From Paracoccaceae bacterium (GTDB lineage: Bacteria > Pseudomonadota > Alphaproteobacteria > Rhodobacterales > Rhodobacteraceae): a stretch of 46,720 nt of DNA. The position numbers were made by a program, and so were the translations under genes. Of this stretch, positions 1 to 9,129 are shown one piece after another. The notes beneath the pieces were generated by a model. It ran no database searches. It was not told the DNA's origin and was given only the letters and a program-made list of their open reading frames with translations. Position 1 is the first letter of the stretch; each line of letters opens with the position of its first letter. The DNA is taken from NCBI GenBank assembly GCA_027484915.1, contig JAIXSA010000093.1:1-46720 (forward strand), written 5' to 3'.

Positions 1-403
1 CCACCCCGATCAGCCCCTGCACCGCCAGAACCCGCGCCCTCAGCTTCGTCGGCAACCCGCCCCCGAAGACCGCCACCGCAGCGCCGTAGATCGCCAGGAT
101 CAGCACCCAAAGGAGAAGCGACCCCTCGTGGTTCCCCCAGACGCCCGACACCTTGTAAAGCATCGGCTTCAGCGTGTGCGAATTCGACACCACCACCGCC
201 AGCGAGAAGTCGGACACCACGAAGGCCCAGGTCAGCGCCGCAAAACTGGCCGCGACCAGCACCAGCTGCACCAGCGCTGCCGGTCCGGCCAAGGCCATCA
301 GCCGGCCATCGCCCCGGTGCGCGCCCCAAAGTGGCAACGTGGACTGCACCAGCGCCACCATCAGCGCAAGGATCAGCGCGAAATGCCCAAGCTCGACGAT
401 CAT
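1..403 (-). CDS. ccmF: CcmF, cytochrome c heme lyase subunit (N-terminal part)
   Basis: The product is the first 134 residues of a polytopic membrane protein; the rest lies beyond the left edge. The start reads MIVELGHFALILALMVALVQ, and around residue 95 there is the WGNHEGS segment, a variant of the WGxHEGSxLLW motif typical of CcmF/NrfE proteins. In that family the protein works in the inner membrane with CcmH/CcmI to attach heme to apocytochromes c on the periplasmic side. Three hydrophobic segments are visible. The ATG at 403 is preceded by GGGAGAGG, a good ribosome binding site. It is transcribed away from the arginase gene, so 404-591 is a shared divergent upstream region. The remaining ccm genes would be expected to the left. 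Family assignment is secure; full length cannot be judged. Confidence 0.9.
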   Translation of the reverse strand, partial: MIVELGHFALILALMVALVQSTLPLWGAHRGDGRLMALAGPAALVQLVLVAASFAALTWAFVVSDFSLAVVVSNSHTLKPMLYKVSGVWGNHEGSLLLWVLILAIYGAAVAVFGGGLPTKLRARVLAVQGLIGV

Positions 404-591
404 CAGCCTCTCCCGTGGTTATGCGTATGATAGGCGTTGCGGCCACCGGGGGAAAGGCCTGCGCCCTTCCGCCGCGCCGGGGCGTCAGACTGCCTGCGCA
501 TCTACGCCGATCCCGCCGAATTGTCCGTTGCCACCGGCACTACGCCCCCGCTACACCGATCCCAAGCGCCCGACCATGAACGGAGACTGCC

Positions 592-1515
592 ATGCCCAAG
601 ACCATCCTGATCGGTGCGCCCATCGACTCTGGCCAGAAGCGTCCGGGTTGCCTAATGGGCCCCGCCGCCTACCGCGTCGCCGGGATCGCCCGCGAGGTCA
701 GTGCCGAAGGCCACGGGGTCGAGGATTGGGGCGATCTCGTCCTGCCGGACCTGAAACCGGTCACCTGCACAAATCCCGTCGTGCACGATCTACCGGAAAC
801 CGTCGCCTGGGCGGAGATCCTGATGGACCGCGTCGACGACGCGCTCTCGCAGGGCGGCTTCCCGATCATCATGGGCGGCGACCATTCGCTGGCCCTCGGG
901 TCCGCCGCCGGGGCCGCCGCCTTTGCCGCGAGGCAGGACCGGCCGCTCTTCCTCCTCTGGCTCGACGCCCATTCCGACTTCCACACGCCGCTCACCACCA
1001 CCTCCGGCAACCTGCACGGCACGCCGTTGGCCTATATCGCCGGGCGCGACGGCTTTGACGCCTTCCCGCCTTTCCCCGCCCCTGTCCCCGCGCACCGCAT
1101 CTGCATGTTCGGCATCCGCTCGGTCGATCCCGCCGAACAGGCCGCGATGCTGGAACGCGACATCTTCATCAACGACATGCGGGTGATCGACGAACGCGGC
1201 CTCGTCGCCCCCTTGCGCGAATTTCTCGCCGTCGTCCGCAGCGAAGGCGGGATGCTGCATGTCAGCCTTGATGTCGACTTCCTCGACCCCTCCATCGCAC
1301 CCGCCGTCGGCACCACCGTTCCGGGTGGCGCGACCTTCCGCGAGGCGCATCTGGTGATGGAGCTTTTGCACGAAAGCGGCCTTGTCACCTCGCTCGACCT
1401 CGTGGAATTGAACCCCTTCCTCGACGACCGCGGAATGACGGCACGGCTGATGGTGGATCTGGTCGGCAGCCTGATGGGCAAGAAGGTTTTCGACCGGCCG
1501 ACGCGGGCGAAGTAG
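592..1515 (+). CDS. rocF: Arginase
   Basis: This 307-residue ureohydrolase hydrolyses L-arginine to ornithine and urea in the cytoplasm using two manganese ions. The metal-binding blocks appear in order: GGDHSLALGS (about residue 96), LDAHSDFHTP followed by SGNLHGTPL (about 124-146), and SLDVDFLDPS (about 225-234). The length fits bacterial arginases (about 300). The SGNLHG pattern after the aspartate block favours arginase over agmatinase or formimidoylglutamase, though ureohydrolase specificity is not always readable from sequence. The ATG at 592 follows GGAG at good spacing. It stands alone, divergent from ccmF and convergent with usg. No ornithine-catabolic neighbour (ornithine cyclodeaminase, aminotransferase) lies in the window. 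Confidence 0.92.
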   Translation: MPKTILIGAPIDSGQKRPGCLMGPAAYRVAGIAREVSAEGHGVEDWGDLVLPDLKPVTCTNPVVHDLPETVAWAEILMDRVDDALSQGGFPIIMGGDHSLALGSAAGAAAFAARQDRPLFLLWLDAHSDFHTPLTTTSGNLHGTPLAYIAGRDGFDAFPPFPAPVPAHRICMFGIRSVDPAEQAAMLERDIFINDMRVIDERGLVAPLREFLAVVRSEGGMLHVSLDVDFLDPSIAPAVGTTVPGGATFREAHLVMELLHESGLVTSLDLVELNPFLDDRGMTARLMVDLVGSLMGKKVFDRPTRAK

Positions 1516-1557
1516 TTCACAATCCAGCAAGGCGCTGATCTTCCTGCCATCTTTTCT

Positions 1558-1589
1558 GTATATACCAACAGTATATACGCCGTATCTAC
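1558..1589. repeat. Tandem GTATATAC octamers in an intergenic region
   Basis: Two copies of the palindromic octamer GTATATAC lie at 1558-1565 and 1571-1578, with a one-base variant GTATCTAC at 1582-1589. They sit between the convergent arginase and usg genes (gap 1516-1705), so they are not an obvious promoter. The same octamer recurs inside gyrA (3471) and trmFO (6222 and 6740). I see no terminator in this gap. Confidence 0.5.
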
Positions 1590-1705
1590 AGATGCAACAG
1601 ACGGAAATACACGGCCAGATTGTTTCGAAAATATGAGCTTCGTGCGCTGGGTAATTCCGCAACAATCGTCAATTTCGTCGATTATTGTCGCGCTTACCGC
1701 CACAG

Positions 1706-1975
1706 CTAGTGGATGTGAAACTCCCCCACCACGTTCCGCCATTCGCCGGGGGCGATCAGTTTCCGGTGGGTGAAGCGCACCGAATGAAGCGGGCCTTCGA
1801 TCTTTTCCCGCCAGAACTCGATGAACTGGAAAAGCTTCGGATAGTCCGGTGCCAGATCATACTCCTGCCAGATGAAGCTGTTGAGAACACTGCGATAATC
1901 CGGCATCCGGTAGTAGAGCTCGGCCGTGGTCAGTCCGTAACCCTGAAGCATCAGTTCCGTCTCGTGTCCGACCAT
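1706..1975 (-). CDS. usg: Usg family protein
   Basis: This 89-residue protein matches the Usg family, a short alphaproteobacterial protein of unknown biochemical role, first noted upstream of trpF in Caulobacter. The recognised features are the LQGYGLTTAELYYRMPDY start and the tryptophan- and aromatic-rich middle (FIWQEYDLAPDYPKLFQFIEFW). It has no signal peptide or membrane span, so it is probably cytoplasmic. The ATG at 1975 is preceded by an A/G-rich AAAGGGGG. It is a single gene, convergent with arginase and divergent from gyrA, with 191 bases between its start and gyrA. No tryptophan biosynthesis genes are present, so this copy is unlinked from trp. Function unknown. Confidence 0.85.
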   Translation of the reverse strand: MVGHETELMLQGYGLTTAELYYRMPDYRSVLNSFIWQEYDLAPDYPKLFQFIEFWREKIEGPLHSVRFTHRKLIAPGEWRNVVGEFHIH

Positions 1976-2166
1976 TGCGATCCCCCTTTCTGTCGGTCCA
2001 TGAAGAAATCATGACACGGGTCCGCCAAAAATCAATGAAAACAGAATGTTGGCACTCCATGCCTGCGGCTGCCAACCCCGCACAACCCGGCATTGCACCC
2101 CATAGCTAGGATGGTGTATCCTTCCGCCTGCTAAATCTTGATCCCGCAAGGAAGGCGCGCGCCCTC

Positions 2167-4881
2167 ATGGCCGATACCCCGGAAGAAACTGATAAAAAAG
2201 AAGAAAGCCCGGAGCGTCCGACTTGGCACGGCCCGCAGGTCGACATCAGTGCCGAGATGAAGACCGCCTATCTCGACTACGCGATGAGCGTGATCGTATC
2301 TCGCGCGATCCCCGACCTGCGCGACGGATTGAAACCCGTGCACCGCCGCATCCTGTTTGCGATGCAGGAATCGGGCAACACCCATGACAAGGCCTACCGC
2401 AAATCGGCCCGTCCGGTGGGCGACACGATGGGGAAATACCACCCTCACGGCGACAGCGCGATCTACGACGCGCTTGTGCGCATGGCGCAGCCGTTTTCGA
2501 TGTCTCTGCCGCTGCTGGATGGCCAGGGCAACTTCGGCTCGATGGACGGCGATAACGCCGCGGCCATGCGTTACACCGAAGTCCGGATGGACAAGCCCGC
2601 CGCCTTCCTTCTGGCCGACATCGACAAGGACACGGTTGATTTCCAGGACAACTATGACGGCAAGGACCGCGAACCCACCGTCCTTCCCGCCCGCTTCCCG
2701 AACATGCTGGTCAACGGCGCGGGCGGCATCGCGGTCGGCATGGCCACCAACATCCCACCGCACAACTTGGGCGAAGTGATCGACGGGACGCTTGCCCTGA
2801 TCGAAAACCCCGACATCAGCATGGAACAGCTGATGGAGATCATCCCTGCCCCCGACTTCCCGACGGGCGGCCAGATCCTCGGCCGCTCCGGCGCGCGGAA
2901 AGCCTATCTTGAGGGCCGCGGCAGCGTCATCATCCGCGCCAAGACCCATATCGAGGAAATCCGCAAGGACCGTTGGGCCATCGTCATCGACGAGATCCCC
3001 TATCAGGTCAACAAGGCCACGATGATCGAGAAGATCGCCGAACTTGTCCGCGAAAAACGGGTCGAGGGCATTGCCAACATCGCCGACGAATCCGACCGGA
3101 TCGGCGTCCGCGTGGTGATCGAGCTGAAGCGCGACGCGACACCGGACGTTGTGCTGAACCAGCTCTTCCGCTTCTCTGCCATGCAGGTCAGCTTCGGCTG
3201 CAACATGCTAGCCTTGAACGGCGGCCGCCCCGAGCAGCTGACGCTGCGCGATTTCCTAAGCTATTTCATCACCTTCCGCGAGGAAGTTGTCGCCCGTCGC
3301 ACCGCCTATGAACTTCGCAAGGCGCGTGAACGCAGCCACGTCCTATGCGGCCTCGCCGTCGCGGTCTCGAACGTCGACGAGGTGGTCGCCACCATCCGCG
3401 CCTCGGCCACGCCCGCCGACGCGCGCGAACAGCTGATGACCCGGCGCTGGCCCGCCCACGAAATCGCGCCGTATATACGCCTGATCGACGACCCCTCGCA
3501 TCCGATCAACGACGACGGGACCTACAACCTGTCCGAAGTGCAGGCCCGCGCGATCCTGGACCTGCAGCTCCAACGCCTGACCCAGCTTGGCGTCAAGACC
3601 ATCACGGACGAGCTGGAACAGCTGGCCGCCAAGATCAAGGACTACCTCGACATCCTGGGCTCCCGCGACCGGATCATGGCGATCATCTCGGACGAGCTGC
3701 GCGAGGTGAAATCCCTCTTCGCCGTCCCCCGCCGCACCGAGATCACCGACTGGTCCGGCGACATGGAGGACGAGGACCTGATCGAGCGTGAGGATATGGT
3801 CGTGACCATCACCTCTGGCGGCTACATCAAACGCACGCCGCTGGCCGAATTCCGCGCCCAGAACCGCGGCGGCAAGGGCCTCAGCTCGATGCAGACCAAG
3901 GACGATGACGTCGTCACCACGCTTTTCGTCGCAAATACGCATACTTGGCTGTTGTTCTTCACAACAGACGGCATGGTCTACAAGCTGAAGACCTGGCGCC
4001 TGCCCCTCGCCGGCCGCACCGCCAAGGGCAAGGCCCTGGTGAACATCCTGCCGATCGAGACCGGCATCTCCATCGCCGCCCTCATGCCCGTCGACGTCCC
4101 CGAGGAACACTGGGGCAACCTGCAGATCGTCTTCGCGACCTCCGACGGGGACGTCCGGCAGAACGACCTTTCCGACTTCACCAACGTCAAGCGAAACGGC
4201 AAGATCGCGATGAACCTGCCCGAGGGCGTGACTCTCGTGAACGCCGCCATCGCCGACGAGAACGACGACATCATGCTCGTCACCGAAGCCGGTCGCGCCA
4301 TCCGCTTCTCCACCACCGAGATCCGCGTCTTCAAATCCCGCGGCTCCACCGGCGTCCGCGGCATCCGCCTCGCCGAGGGCGACCACGTCGTCTCGATGTC
4401 GATCATCCGCCACTTCGAAGCAACGCCTGAGGAGCGCGAAGCCTACCTCAAGCAGCGCCGCCTGATGGCCGGGATCACCGAGGACGACACTGACGACGAC
4501 GAAGAACACGTCCCCGCCGGCCAGCTTTCCCCCGACCGCTGGGCCGAGATGTCGGCAGCCGAGGATTTGATCCTGACCGTCACCAAGGGCGGCTCGGGCA
4601 AGCTCTCCTCCAGCCACGACTATCCTGTTCGGGGCCGTGGCGGCATGGGCGTCAAGGCGATCTCTCCTGGCCCGCGCGGCGGCCGCATCATCGCCTCCTT
4701 CCCTGTGGAACTCAGCGACCAGATCATGCTCGCCACTTCCACCGGCCAGTCGATCCGCGTTCCTGTCGACCAGATCAGCTTCCGCTCGCGCAGTGCGGGC
4801 GGCGTGAAGGTCTTTGCCGTGGCAACCGATGAAGAGGTCGTCTCGGTCGCCCGCGTCGCCGATCAGGGCGATGAGGCTTGA
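2167..4881 (+). CDS. gyrA: DNA gyrase subunit A
   Basis: GyrA cuts and rejoins both DNA strands and, with GyrB, introduces negative supercoils using ATP. The 904-residue length is normal. The N-terminal breakage domain begins with [12 protein letters not shown], then the quinolone-resistance region [18 protein letters not shown] with the serine and aspartate of the sensitive form intact, then [10 protein letters not shown] carrying the catalytic tyrosine. The C-terminal wrapping domain starts after a gyrase box of the form QNRGGKG (near residue 566), which separates GyrA from ParC. An acidic stretch ([10 protein letters not shown]) interrupts the C-terminal blades, a modest insertion. AAGGAAGG lies upstream of the ATG. 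The gene overlaps the next small gene by 11 bases. A GTATATAC palindrome sits at 3471-3478. Confidence 0.98.
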   Translation: MADTPEETDKKEESPERPTWHGPQVDISAEMKTAYLDYAMSVIVSRAIPDLRDGLKPVHRRILFAMQESGNTHDKAYRKSARPVGDTMGKYHPHGDSAIYDALVRMAQPFSMSLPLLDGQGNFGSMDGDNAAAMRYTEVRMDKPAAFLLADIDKDTVDFQDNYDGKDREPTVLPARFPNMLVNGAGGIAVGMATNIPPHNLGEVIDGTLALIENPDISMEQLMEIIPAPDFPTGGQILGRSGARKAYLEGRGSVIIRAKTHIEEIRKDRWAIVIDEIPYQVNKATMIEKIAELVREKRVEGIANIADESDRIGVRVVIELKRDATPDVVLNQLFRFSAMQVSFGCNMLALNGGRPEQLTLRDFLSYFITFREEVVARRTAYELRKARERSHVLCGLAVAVSNVDEVVATIRASATPADAREQLMTRRWPAHEIAPYIRLIDDPSHPINDDGTYNLSEVQARAILDLQLQRLTQLGVKTITDELEQLAAKIKDYLDILGSRDRIMAIISDELREVKSLFAVPRRTEITDWSGDMEDEDLIEREDMVVTITSGGYIKRTPLAEFRAQNRGGKGLSSMQTKDDDVVTTLFVANTHTWLLFFTTDGMVYKLKTWRLPLAGRTAKGKALVNILPIETGISIAALMPVDVPEEHWGNLQIVFATSDGDVRQNDLSDFTNVKRNGKIAMNLPEGVTLVNAAIADENDDIMLVTEAGRAIRFSTTEIRVFKSRGSTGVRGIRLAEGDHVVSMSIIRHFEATPEEREAYLKQRRLMAGITEDDTDDDEEHVPAGQLSPDRWAEMSAAEDLILTVTKGGSGKLSSSHDYPVRGRGGMGVKAISPGPRGGRIIASFPVELSDQIMLATSTGQSIRVPVDQISFRSRSAGGVKVFAVATDEEVVSVARVADQGDEA

Positions 4882-5170
4882 AGACCGGCTCGCGGCCCTC
4901 GCGGCCGCGGGCGAAACCATCACCTACGGTGCCCTTTCGCGTGAGCTTGGCTGGCGCATGGGCGACCTCACCTCCGCGCTTGAAACCCTGATGGAGGAAG
5001 ACGCCGCAGACGGCCGCCCCTTCCGCGCTGCCGTCCTTTGCCAGCGGCTGTCGGCTGAAGGTCTTCCCGCGCCCGGCTTCTTCCAGAAGGCCCAAGCCCT
5101 CGGCGCAGACGTTTCCGATCCCGCCGCTTTCACCCGGAAACAGCGACTTCGACTGGCGAACCGGGCCTGA
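4871..5170 (+). CDS. Small conserved-looking protein overlapping gyrA
   Basis: This 99-residue protein starts at an ATG (4871) inside the last codons of gyrA, an 11-base overlap that suggests translational coupling. The sequence begins [20 protein letters not shown] and continues with a [27 protein letters not shown] helical stretch that looks like a small winged-helix or helix-turn-helix fold. [14 protein letters not shown] block follows, then a basic tail ([12 protein letters not shown]). There is no signal peptide or membrane span. I do not recognise a named family. The codon use and GC content match the neighbours, so I think it is real. An upstream in-frame ATG at 4814 would put 19 more residues deep inside gyrA and is less likely. 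Confidence 0.65.
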   Translation: MRLEDRLAALAAAGETITYGALSRELGWRMGDLTSALETLMEEDAADGRPFRAAVLCQRLSAEGLPAPGFFQKAQALGADVSDPAAFTRKQRLRLANRA

Positions 5171-5209
5171 CTGCGCATCAGCGCACATGAAGCCTGCCAT
5201 AGCGGGGAA

Positions 5210-5235
5210 TTTGCACATAAGGGACCCCGTGCAAA
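5210..5235. promoter_or_regulatory. Inverted repeat upstream of the DoxX gene
   Basis: TTTGCAC (5210-5216) and GTGCAAA (5229-5235) form a perfect 7-base inverted repeat with a 12-base spacer, and a further TGCAC follows at 5241-5245. It lies about 47 bases before the DoxX start codon, a plausible operator position. The protein that would bind is unknown. Confidence 0.35.
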
Positions 5236-5281
5236 ATGGCTGCACCCGGCACAAGACCGGAACAGCGCTCAAGGGACCATC

Positions 5282-5659
5282 ATGGAACAGCTTCGCACCT
5301 ATTCGCCGCTTGTCGCCCGCATCTTCATCGGCGGCTTCTTCCTTCTGGCCGGGGTCGGCAAGGTCGCCGACATCGCAGGCACCGCCGGCTACATCCAATC
5401 CGTCGGCCTGCCCGGTTTCCTCGCCTGGCCCGCTGCGATCTTCGAGATCGCCCTCGGCCTCGCCCTGATCGTCGGCTACCAGACCCGTATCGCCGCCCTT
5501 GCCGGTGCAGCCTTCTGCATCGTCACGGCAGTGTTCTTTCACAACAACTTCGCTGACCAGACCCAGATGATCATGTTCCTCAAGAACTTCTCGATCGCCG
5601 GGGCTTTCCTGATGTTCTTCGCCAACGGCGCGGGCAAACTGGCCCTCGACAAGGCCTAA
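5282..5659 (+). CDS. DoxX family membrane protein
   Basis: This 125-residue protein has four predicted membrane spans, roughly 12-30, 48-66, 75-92 and 100-118. It carries the DoxX-type start [27 protein letters not shown] and a conserved [21 protein letters not shown] block. DoxX proteins are small inner-membrane proteins linked in some bacteria to thiosulfate:quinone oxidoreduction or redox stress, but most members have no proven role. The ATG at 5282 follows AAGGGACC. The gene is monocistronic: it has its own upstream region with an inverted repeat, and a strong terminator hairpin starts 9 bases after the stop codon. Function beyond the family name is unknown. Confidence 0.85.
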   Translation: MEQLRTYSPLVARIFIGGFFLLAGVGKVADIAGTAGYIQSVGLPGFLAWPAAIFEIALGLALIVGYQTRIAALAGAAFCIVTAVFFHNNFADQTQMIMFLKNFSIAGAFLMFFANGAGKLALDKA

Positions 5660-5667
5660 GGCCAAGG

Positions 5668-5697
5668 GCCGGGGCCGTACGCCCCGGCTTTCCTTTT
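5668..5697 (+). terminator. Rho-independent terminator after the DoxX gene
   Basis: GCCGGGGC (5668-5675) pairs with GCCCCGGC (5681-5688) around a five-base loop, followed by the T-rich run TTTCCTTTT. It ends the DoxX transcript and insulates trmFO, which starts at 5724. Confidence 0.8.
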
Positions 5698-5723
5698 CCG
5701 GAAAACCGCCCTACATCGGCGGC

Positions 5724-7055
5724 ATGACCGAACCCCTGCACATCATTGGCGGCGGCATGGCGGGCTCTGAAGCCGCCTGGGCCGCCGCAAACCTGGGCGT
5801 CCCTGTGGTGATCCACGAGATGCGGCCCAAGGTTGCCACCTTCGCGCACCGCACCGGCGACTTTGCCGAGATGGTCTGCTCGAACTCCTTCCGCTCGGAC
5901 GACCACGAACAGAACGCCGTCGGCCTGATCCACTGGGAGATGCGCGCGGCGGGCAGTCTGGTGATGGAAATAGCGCTGAAGCACCGCCTTCCCGCAGGTG
6001 GTGCGCTCGCCGTCGACCGCGATCCCTTTGCCGCAGCAGTCACCGCAAAACTGAAATCGCATCCGCTGATTTCTACATCATATGAAGAAGTTACCGAACT
6101 TCCTTCATACGGTCACTGGATCATCGCGACCGGACCCCTGACCAGCCCCTCTCTGGCCCAATCCATCCGAGCCGCCACCGGAGCCGACGCTTTGGCCTTC
6201 TTCGATGCCATCGCACCCATCGTATATACGGAAAGTATCGACATGTCGGTCGCGTGGCTGCAAAGCCGCTATGACAAGGGCGAAACCGAAGATGAACAGA
6301 AGGCCTACATCAACTGCCCGATGACCCGCGACCAGTACGAGGCTTTCATCGACGCGCTGCTGGCAGCCGAGAAGACTGAGTTCCACGAAGGCGAAACCGC
6401 AGGCTACTTCGATGGCTGCCTGCCCATCGAGGTCATGGCGGAACGGGGGCGCGAAACTCTGCGCCATGGTCCGATGAAGCCGGTCGGGCTGACCAATGCG
6501 CACAAGCCCGATGAAAAAGCCTACGCCGTGGTGCAACTCCGCCGCGACAACAAGCTGGGCACGCTGCACAACATCGTCGGCTTTCAGACCAAGATGAAAT
6601 ACGGCGCGCAAACTGCTGTTTTCAAAATGATTCCGGGGCTGGAGAACGCCAGCTTCGCCCGGCTTGGCGGCATCCACCGCAACACCTTCATCAACTCGCC
6701 CACGCTTCTGGACGCCCAGATGCGGCTGAAATCGCGTCCGTATATACGCTTTGCCGGCCAGATCACCGGGGTCGAGGGCTATGTCGAATCCGCCGCGATG
6801 GGCCTTCTCGCCGGAAGAATGGCCGCGCACGATCTTCTCGGGCACGAGCTTTCCCCGCCGCCGCCTGAAACCGCGATGGGTGCCTTGGTGACCCACATCA
6901 CCGGTGGGGCCGAGGCAAAGACCTTCCAGCCGATGAACGTGAACTTTGGCCTCTTCCCCCCCATTGACGCCAAGGGTGGCCGCCGGGGCCGCGCCGTCCG
7001 CTACAAGGCCTACACCGACCGCGCCAAGCAGGCCTTCACCGAATGGCTTTCGTAA
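5724..7055 (+). CDS. trmFO: tRNA (uracil-5-)-methyltransferase TrmFO, folate-dependent
   Basis: TrmFO makes 5-methyluridine at position 54 of the tRNA T-loop, using methylenetetrahydrofolate and reduced FAD. The 443-residue protein starts with the FAD-binding motif [13 protein letters not shown] (residues 7-19). The family block [30 protein letters not shown] contains the first conserved cysteine, and [27 protein letters not shown] contains the second. Length and motifs are typical. The gene overlaps gluQ by 13 bases, so the two tRNA-modification genes are probably co-transcribed. Two copies of the palindrome GTATATAC (6222 and 6740) lie in the coding sequence; the second uses the rare isoleucine codon ATA. 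Confidence 0.97.
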   Translation: MTEPLHIIGGGMAGSEAAWAAANLGVPVVIHEMRPKVATFAHRTGDFAEMVCSNSFRSDDHEQNAVGLIHWEMRAAGSLVMEIALKHRLPAGGALAVDRDPFAAAVTAKLKSHPLISTSYEEVTELPSYGHWIIATGPLTSPSLAQSIRAATGADALAFFDAIAPIVYTESIDMSVAWLQSRYDKGETEDEQKAYINCPMTRDQYEAFIDALLAAEKTEFHEGETAGYFDGCLPIEVMAERGRETLRHGPMKPVGLTNAHKPDEKAYAVVQLRRDNKLGTLHNIVGFQTKMKYGAQTAVFKMIPGLENASFARLGGIHRNTFINSPTLLDAQMRLKSRPYIRFAGQITGVEGYVESAAMGLLAGRMAAHDLLGHELSPPPPETAMGALVTHITGGAEAKTFQPMNVNFGLFPPIDAKGGRRGRAVRYKAYTDRAKQAFTEWLS

Positions 7056-7891
7056 CCCGCTTCGCGCCAAGCCCCACCGGCCCCCTGCACCTGGGCCACG
7101 CCTATTCCGCGATCCTCGCGCATGACATGGCCCGCGCTGCCAGTGGCCGGTTCCTTCTGCGGATGGAGGATACCGATCTCGAGCGTTGCAAACCGGAATG
7201 GGACGCATTGATCCAGGAGGATCTGCACTGGCTGGGCCTCTCCTGGGACGGCCCGATCCATCGGCAGGCCGAACACATTGCCAACTACAATGCCCGCCTC
7301 GAAGCGCTTGATCACATAGGCCTTCTCTACCCCTGCTCCTGCACCCGCTCCGACATCCGCGCGGCCCTTGCCGCTCCGCAGGAAGGCGTGGCCTTCAACG
7401 TCTATCCCGGCACCTGCGGCCATCGCGGGATGGAGTCACGGAAGCCCGGCGACGCTCTCCGTCTGAATCTCGCCGCTGCGCTGGAGCATCTTGGGGCCGC
7501 CGACCTCAGTTTCACCGAAACCGGCCCTGCCCATGTCGGCCTGCACCGGGTCGACCCCACCCATGCGCTGCGCCAGATCGGCGACGTCGTCCTGTCGCGC
7601 AAGGGTGAGGACATCGTCGCCTATTTCCTCGCCTCCGCCTTCGACGATGCCGACCAGGGTGTGACCCACGTCATCCGCGGTGAGGACCTGTTCGAGTTCA
7701 CACCTGTCCAGGTGATCCTGCAGCACCTTTTCGGCCTGCCCACGCCAACCTACCACCACCACCGTCTGATCCGGGACGAGAACGGCAAGCGCCTGGCCAA
7801 GCGCGACGACGCACGCGCGATAGCCAAATACCGGGCCGAGGGCGCAACCGCCGCCGACATCCGCCGCCTCGTCGGGTTACCGAATCCTTAA
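7043..7891 (+). CDS. gluQ: Glutamyl-Q tRNA(Asp) synthetase (GluQRS)
   Basis: This 282-residue protein is a truncated glutamyl-tRNA synthetase lacking the anticodon-binding domain. In the family it attaches glutamate to queuosine-34 of tRNA(Asp). The class I signature is [16 protein letters not shown] (residues 7-22). The zinc-binding pattern CSC followed by a tyrosine and a CGHRG cysteine sits near residues 93-125. The KMSKS-like loop is KRLAKRDD near residue 258. A zinc site plus absence of a C-terminal domain separates it from GltX. Its ATG lies within the end of trmFO. The gene ends convergently with hisI, 28 bases away, with no clear terminator between. Confidence 0.95.
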   Translation: MAFVTRFAPSPTGPLHLGHAYSAILAHDMARAASGRFLLRMEDTDLERCKPEWDALIQEDLHWLGLSWDGPIHRQAEHIANYNARLEALDHIGLLYPCSCTRSDIRAALAAPQEGVAFNVYPGTCGHRGMESRKPGDALRLNLAAALEHLGAADLSFTETGPAHVGLHRVDPTHALRQIGDVVLSRKGEDIVAYFLASAFDDADQGVTHVIRGEDLFEFTPVQVILQHLFGLPTPTYHHHRLIRDENGKRLAKRDDARAIAKYRAEGATAADIRRLVGLPNP

Positions 7892-7919
7892 CGCCCGCAG
7901 CCAAGCCCTTGATATCGCT

Positions 7920-8297
7920 TCAAGCACCAAGTGCGCCGCGCGCGGCGGGCTGCAGGATCTCGACCTCCTCCCCGCCCCGGACCGCGGTGTAGAAACACGA
8001 CCGCCGGTTGGTATGACAGGCCGGCCCCTCCTGCTCGACGATGGCCAGCAGACAGTCCCGATCACAGTCCACCCGCAGCTCCACCAGCTTCTGATGGTGA
8101 CCCGAGGTCTCCCCCTTGACCCAGAACTCCCCCCGCGACCGCGACCAGTAGGTGACCTTGCCCGTCTCCAGTGTCGCCGAAACCGAGGCCGCGTTCATCC
8201 AGGCGACCATCAGGACCTCACCCGACACCGCATCCTGCGCCACGCAGGGGATCAGCCCCGCCGCATCATACTTTAGTGTGGCCGGGTCGAAGGACAT
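7920..8297 (-). CDS. hisI: Phosphoribosyl-AMP cyclohydrolase (HisI)
   Basis: HisI opens the purine ring of phosphoribosyl-AMP, the third step of histidine synthesis. The 125-residue protein has the start [21 protein letters not shown], the core [26 protein letters not shown], and zinc-binding cysteines in CDRDC and [13 protein letters not shown]. It is the monofunctional type without a HisE domain. I chose the ATG at 8297 because AAGGAGAAG lies just upstream and the family begins there; a longer reading frame reaches 8384 but would run into the divergent gene. No other his genes are nearby. It is divergent from the NifU-like gene, with 61 bases between the starts. Confidence 0.95.
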   Translation of the reverse strand: MSFDPATLKYDAAGLIPCVAQDAVSGEVLMVAWMNAASVSATLETGKVTYWSRSRGEFWVKGETSGHHQKLVELRVDCDRDCLLAIVEQEGPACHTNRRSCFYTAVRGGEEVEILQPAARGALGA

Positions 8298-8358
8298 GGG
8301 CTTCTCCTTGGCAGGCAGGCTTCGCAGGTCTACATACGGGGTCACGGAAGGAAATTCC

Positions 8359-8805
8359 ATGAGCAGCGACAGCGACCTCATCAAGCTCTACTCGGCCCGC
8401 ATCCTGGGGCTGGCCGCCGACATCCCGCATCTTGGTCGCCTGCCCGCCCCGCAAGCGACAGCCCGCCGCCGCTCTCCTCTCTGCGGGTCGACGGTGACTG
8501 CCGATGTGGTGGTCCGGGACGGCCGCGTCGCCGAGTTCGCCCAAGATGTGAAGGCCTGCGCGCTGGGGCAGGCTTCGGCTGCGGTACTGGGTCAGGTCGT
8601 GATTGGCCGCAGCCTGCCCGAGGTGCAGGCCGCAAGGGACGCGCTTCGAGCGATGCTGAAGGACGGCGGACCCGTTCCCGCGGCGCCGTTCCAGGGATAC
8701 GAAGTCCTTCTACCCGCCCGCGACTACAAGAACCGCCACGCTTCGATCCTGCTGGCGTTGGAAGCGGTCTGTGAGGCGATGCAGGTCGCACAAGCCGCCG
8801 CCTGA
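8359..8805 (+). CDS. NifU/IscU-like Fe-S assembly scaffold protein
   Basis: This 148-residue protein resembles the N-terminal scaffold domain of NifU/IscU, on which Fe-S clusters are built. The first two scaffold cysteines are present, C42 in [11 protein letters not shown] and C67 in [10 protein letters not shown]. At the third position the usual HCS pattern reads [12 protein letters not shown], so alanine (A128) replaces cysteine; another cysteine lies ten residues on (C138). From memory similar alphaproteobacterial proteins share this change, so it may be a divergent subgroup rather than a broken gene. GGAAGGAAA precedes the ATG at 8359. It stands alone; the isc/suf genes are elsewhere. Whether it still holds a cluster cannot be told from sequence. 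Confidence 0.8.
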   Translation: MSSDSDLIKLYSARILGLAADIPHLGRLPAPQATARRRSPLCGSTVTADVVVRDGRVAEFAQDVKACALGQASAAVLGQVVIGRSLPEVQAARDALRAMLKDGGPVPAAPFQGYEVLLPARDYKNRHASILLALEAVCEAMQVAQAAA

Positions 8806-8819
8806 CTGCGCGACGCAAG

Positions 8820-8855
8820 AAAAAACCGCCGCACATCCAAAGGGATGGCGGCGGC
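8820..8855 (-). terminator. Rho-independent terminator of the small membrane protein gene
   Basis: Read on the minus strand, CCGCCGCCATCC pairs with GGATGTGCGGCGG (one bulged base) around the loop CTTT and is followed by six Ts. This is a textbook terminator and works only for minus-strand transcription. It lies about 80 bases after the stop codon of the 52-residue gene, which supports that gene being a real transcription unit. Confidence 0.85.
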
Positions 8856-8936
8856 AGTAGCGCGTCTGGATTGGCGGACGGTGGGCCAGGCGAGGCGGAC
8901 CGTCACCCTTGGGGGACAGAGCGCGGGGCAGAAACT

Positions 8937-9095
8937 TCAGTGCAGTCCGGGGACGGACAACACGGCAAAGAGCAGGACGAACAGGGACGCGACACCGACC
9001 AGATCTTCCATCGCGCCCTTGGGGGTGTGGCTCAGCAGGGTCTTCATGGCGGCTTTCATCGGGTTCTCCATGACTTGTTGCTGAATTGTTCTCAT
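8937..9095 (-). CDS. Small single-span membrane protein behind a LexA-type box
   Basis: This 52-residue protein has a basic N-terminal half (MKAAMKTLLSHTPKGAMED) and one hydrophobic segment (LVGVASLFVLLFAVLSV) close to the C-terminus, ending PGLH. It looks like a small inner-membrane protein with its N-terminus in the cytoplasm. Three in-frame ATGs are possible: 9095, 9071 and 9059. The one at 9059 has GGAG at good spacing, while 9095 gives the longest product after the regulatory box. A GAAC-N7-GAAC element (9115-9129) lies just upstream, and a strong terminator follows at 8820-8855. I do not recognise the family. By analogy, Caulobacter SidA is a LexA-controlled small membrane protein that blocks division; that role here is inference only. 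Confidence 0.6.
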   Translation of the reverse strand: MRTIQQQVMENPMKAAMKTLLSHTPKGAMEDLVGVASLFVLLFAVLSVPGLH

Positions 9096-9114
9096 ATCGC
9101 GAACGCCCTGTAAA

Positions 9115-9129
9115 GAACTTTTTAGGAAC
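9115..9129 (-). promoter_or_regulatory. Candidate LexA (SOS) box
   Basis: On the minus strand the sequence is GTTC-CTAAAAA-GTTC, an exact match to the alphaproteobacterial SOS box GTTC-N7-GTTC. It lies 20-35 bases upstream of the first ATG of the small membrane protein and downstream of the recG stop codon (9157). Further GTTC half-sites at 9136-9139, 9146-9149 and 9101-9104 flank it at 10- and 14-base steps. A TAAAAA possible -10 lies inside the box. Confidence 0.6.

Noticed and set aside
3343-4923. A 526-codon open frame on the minus strand inside gyrA
   Set aside because: It is fully antisense to gyrA, has no family motifs and a composition typical of GC-rich shadow frames.
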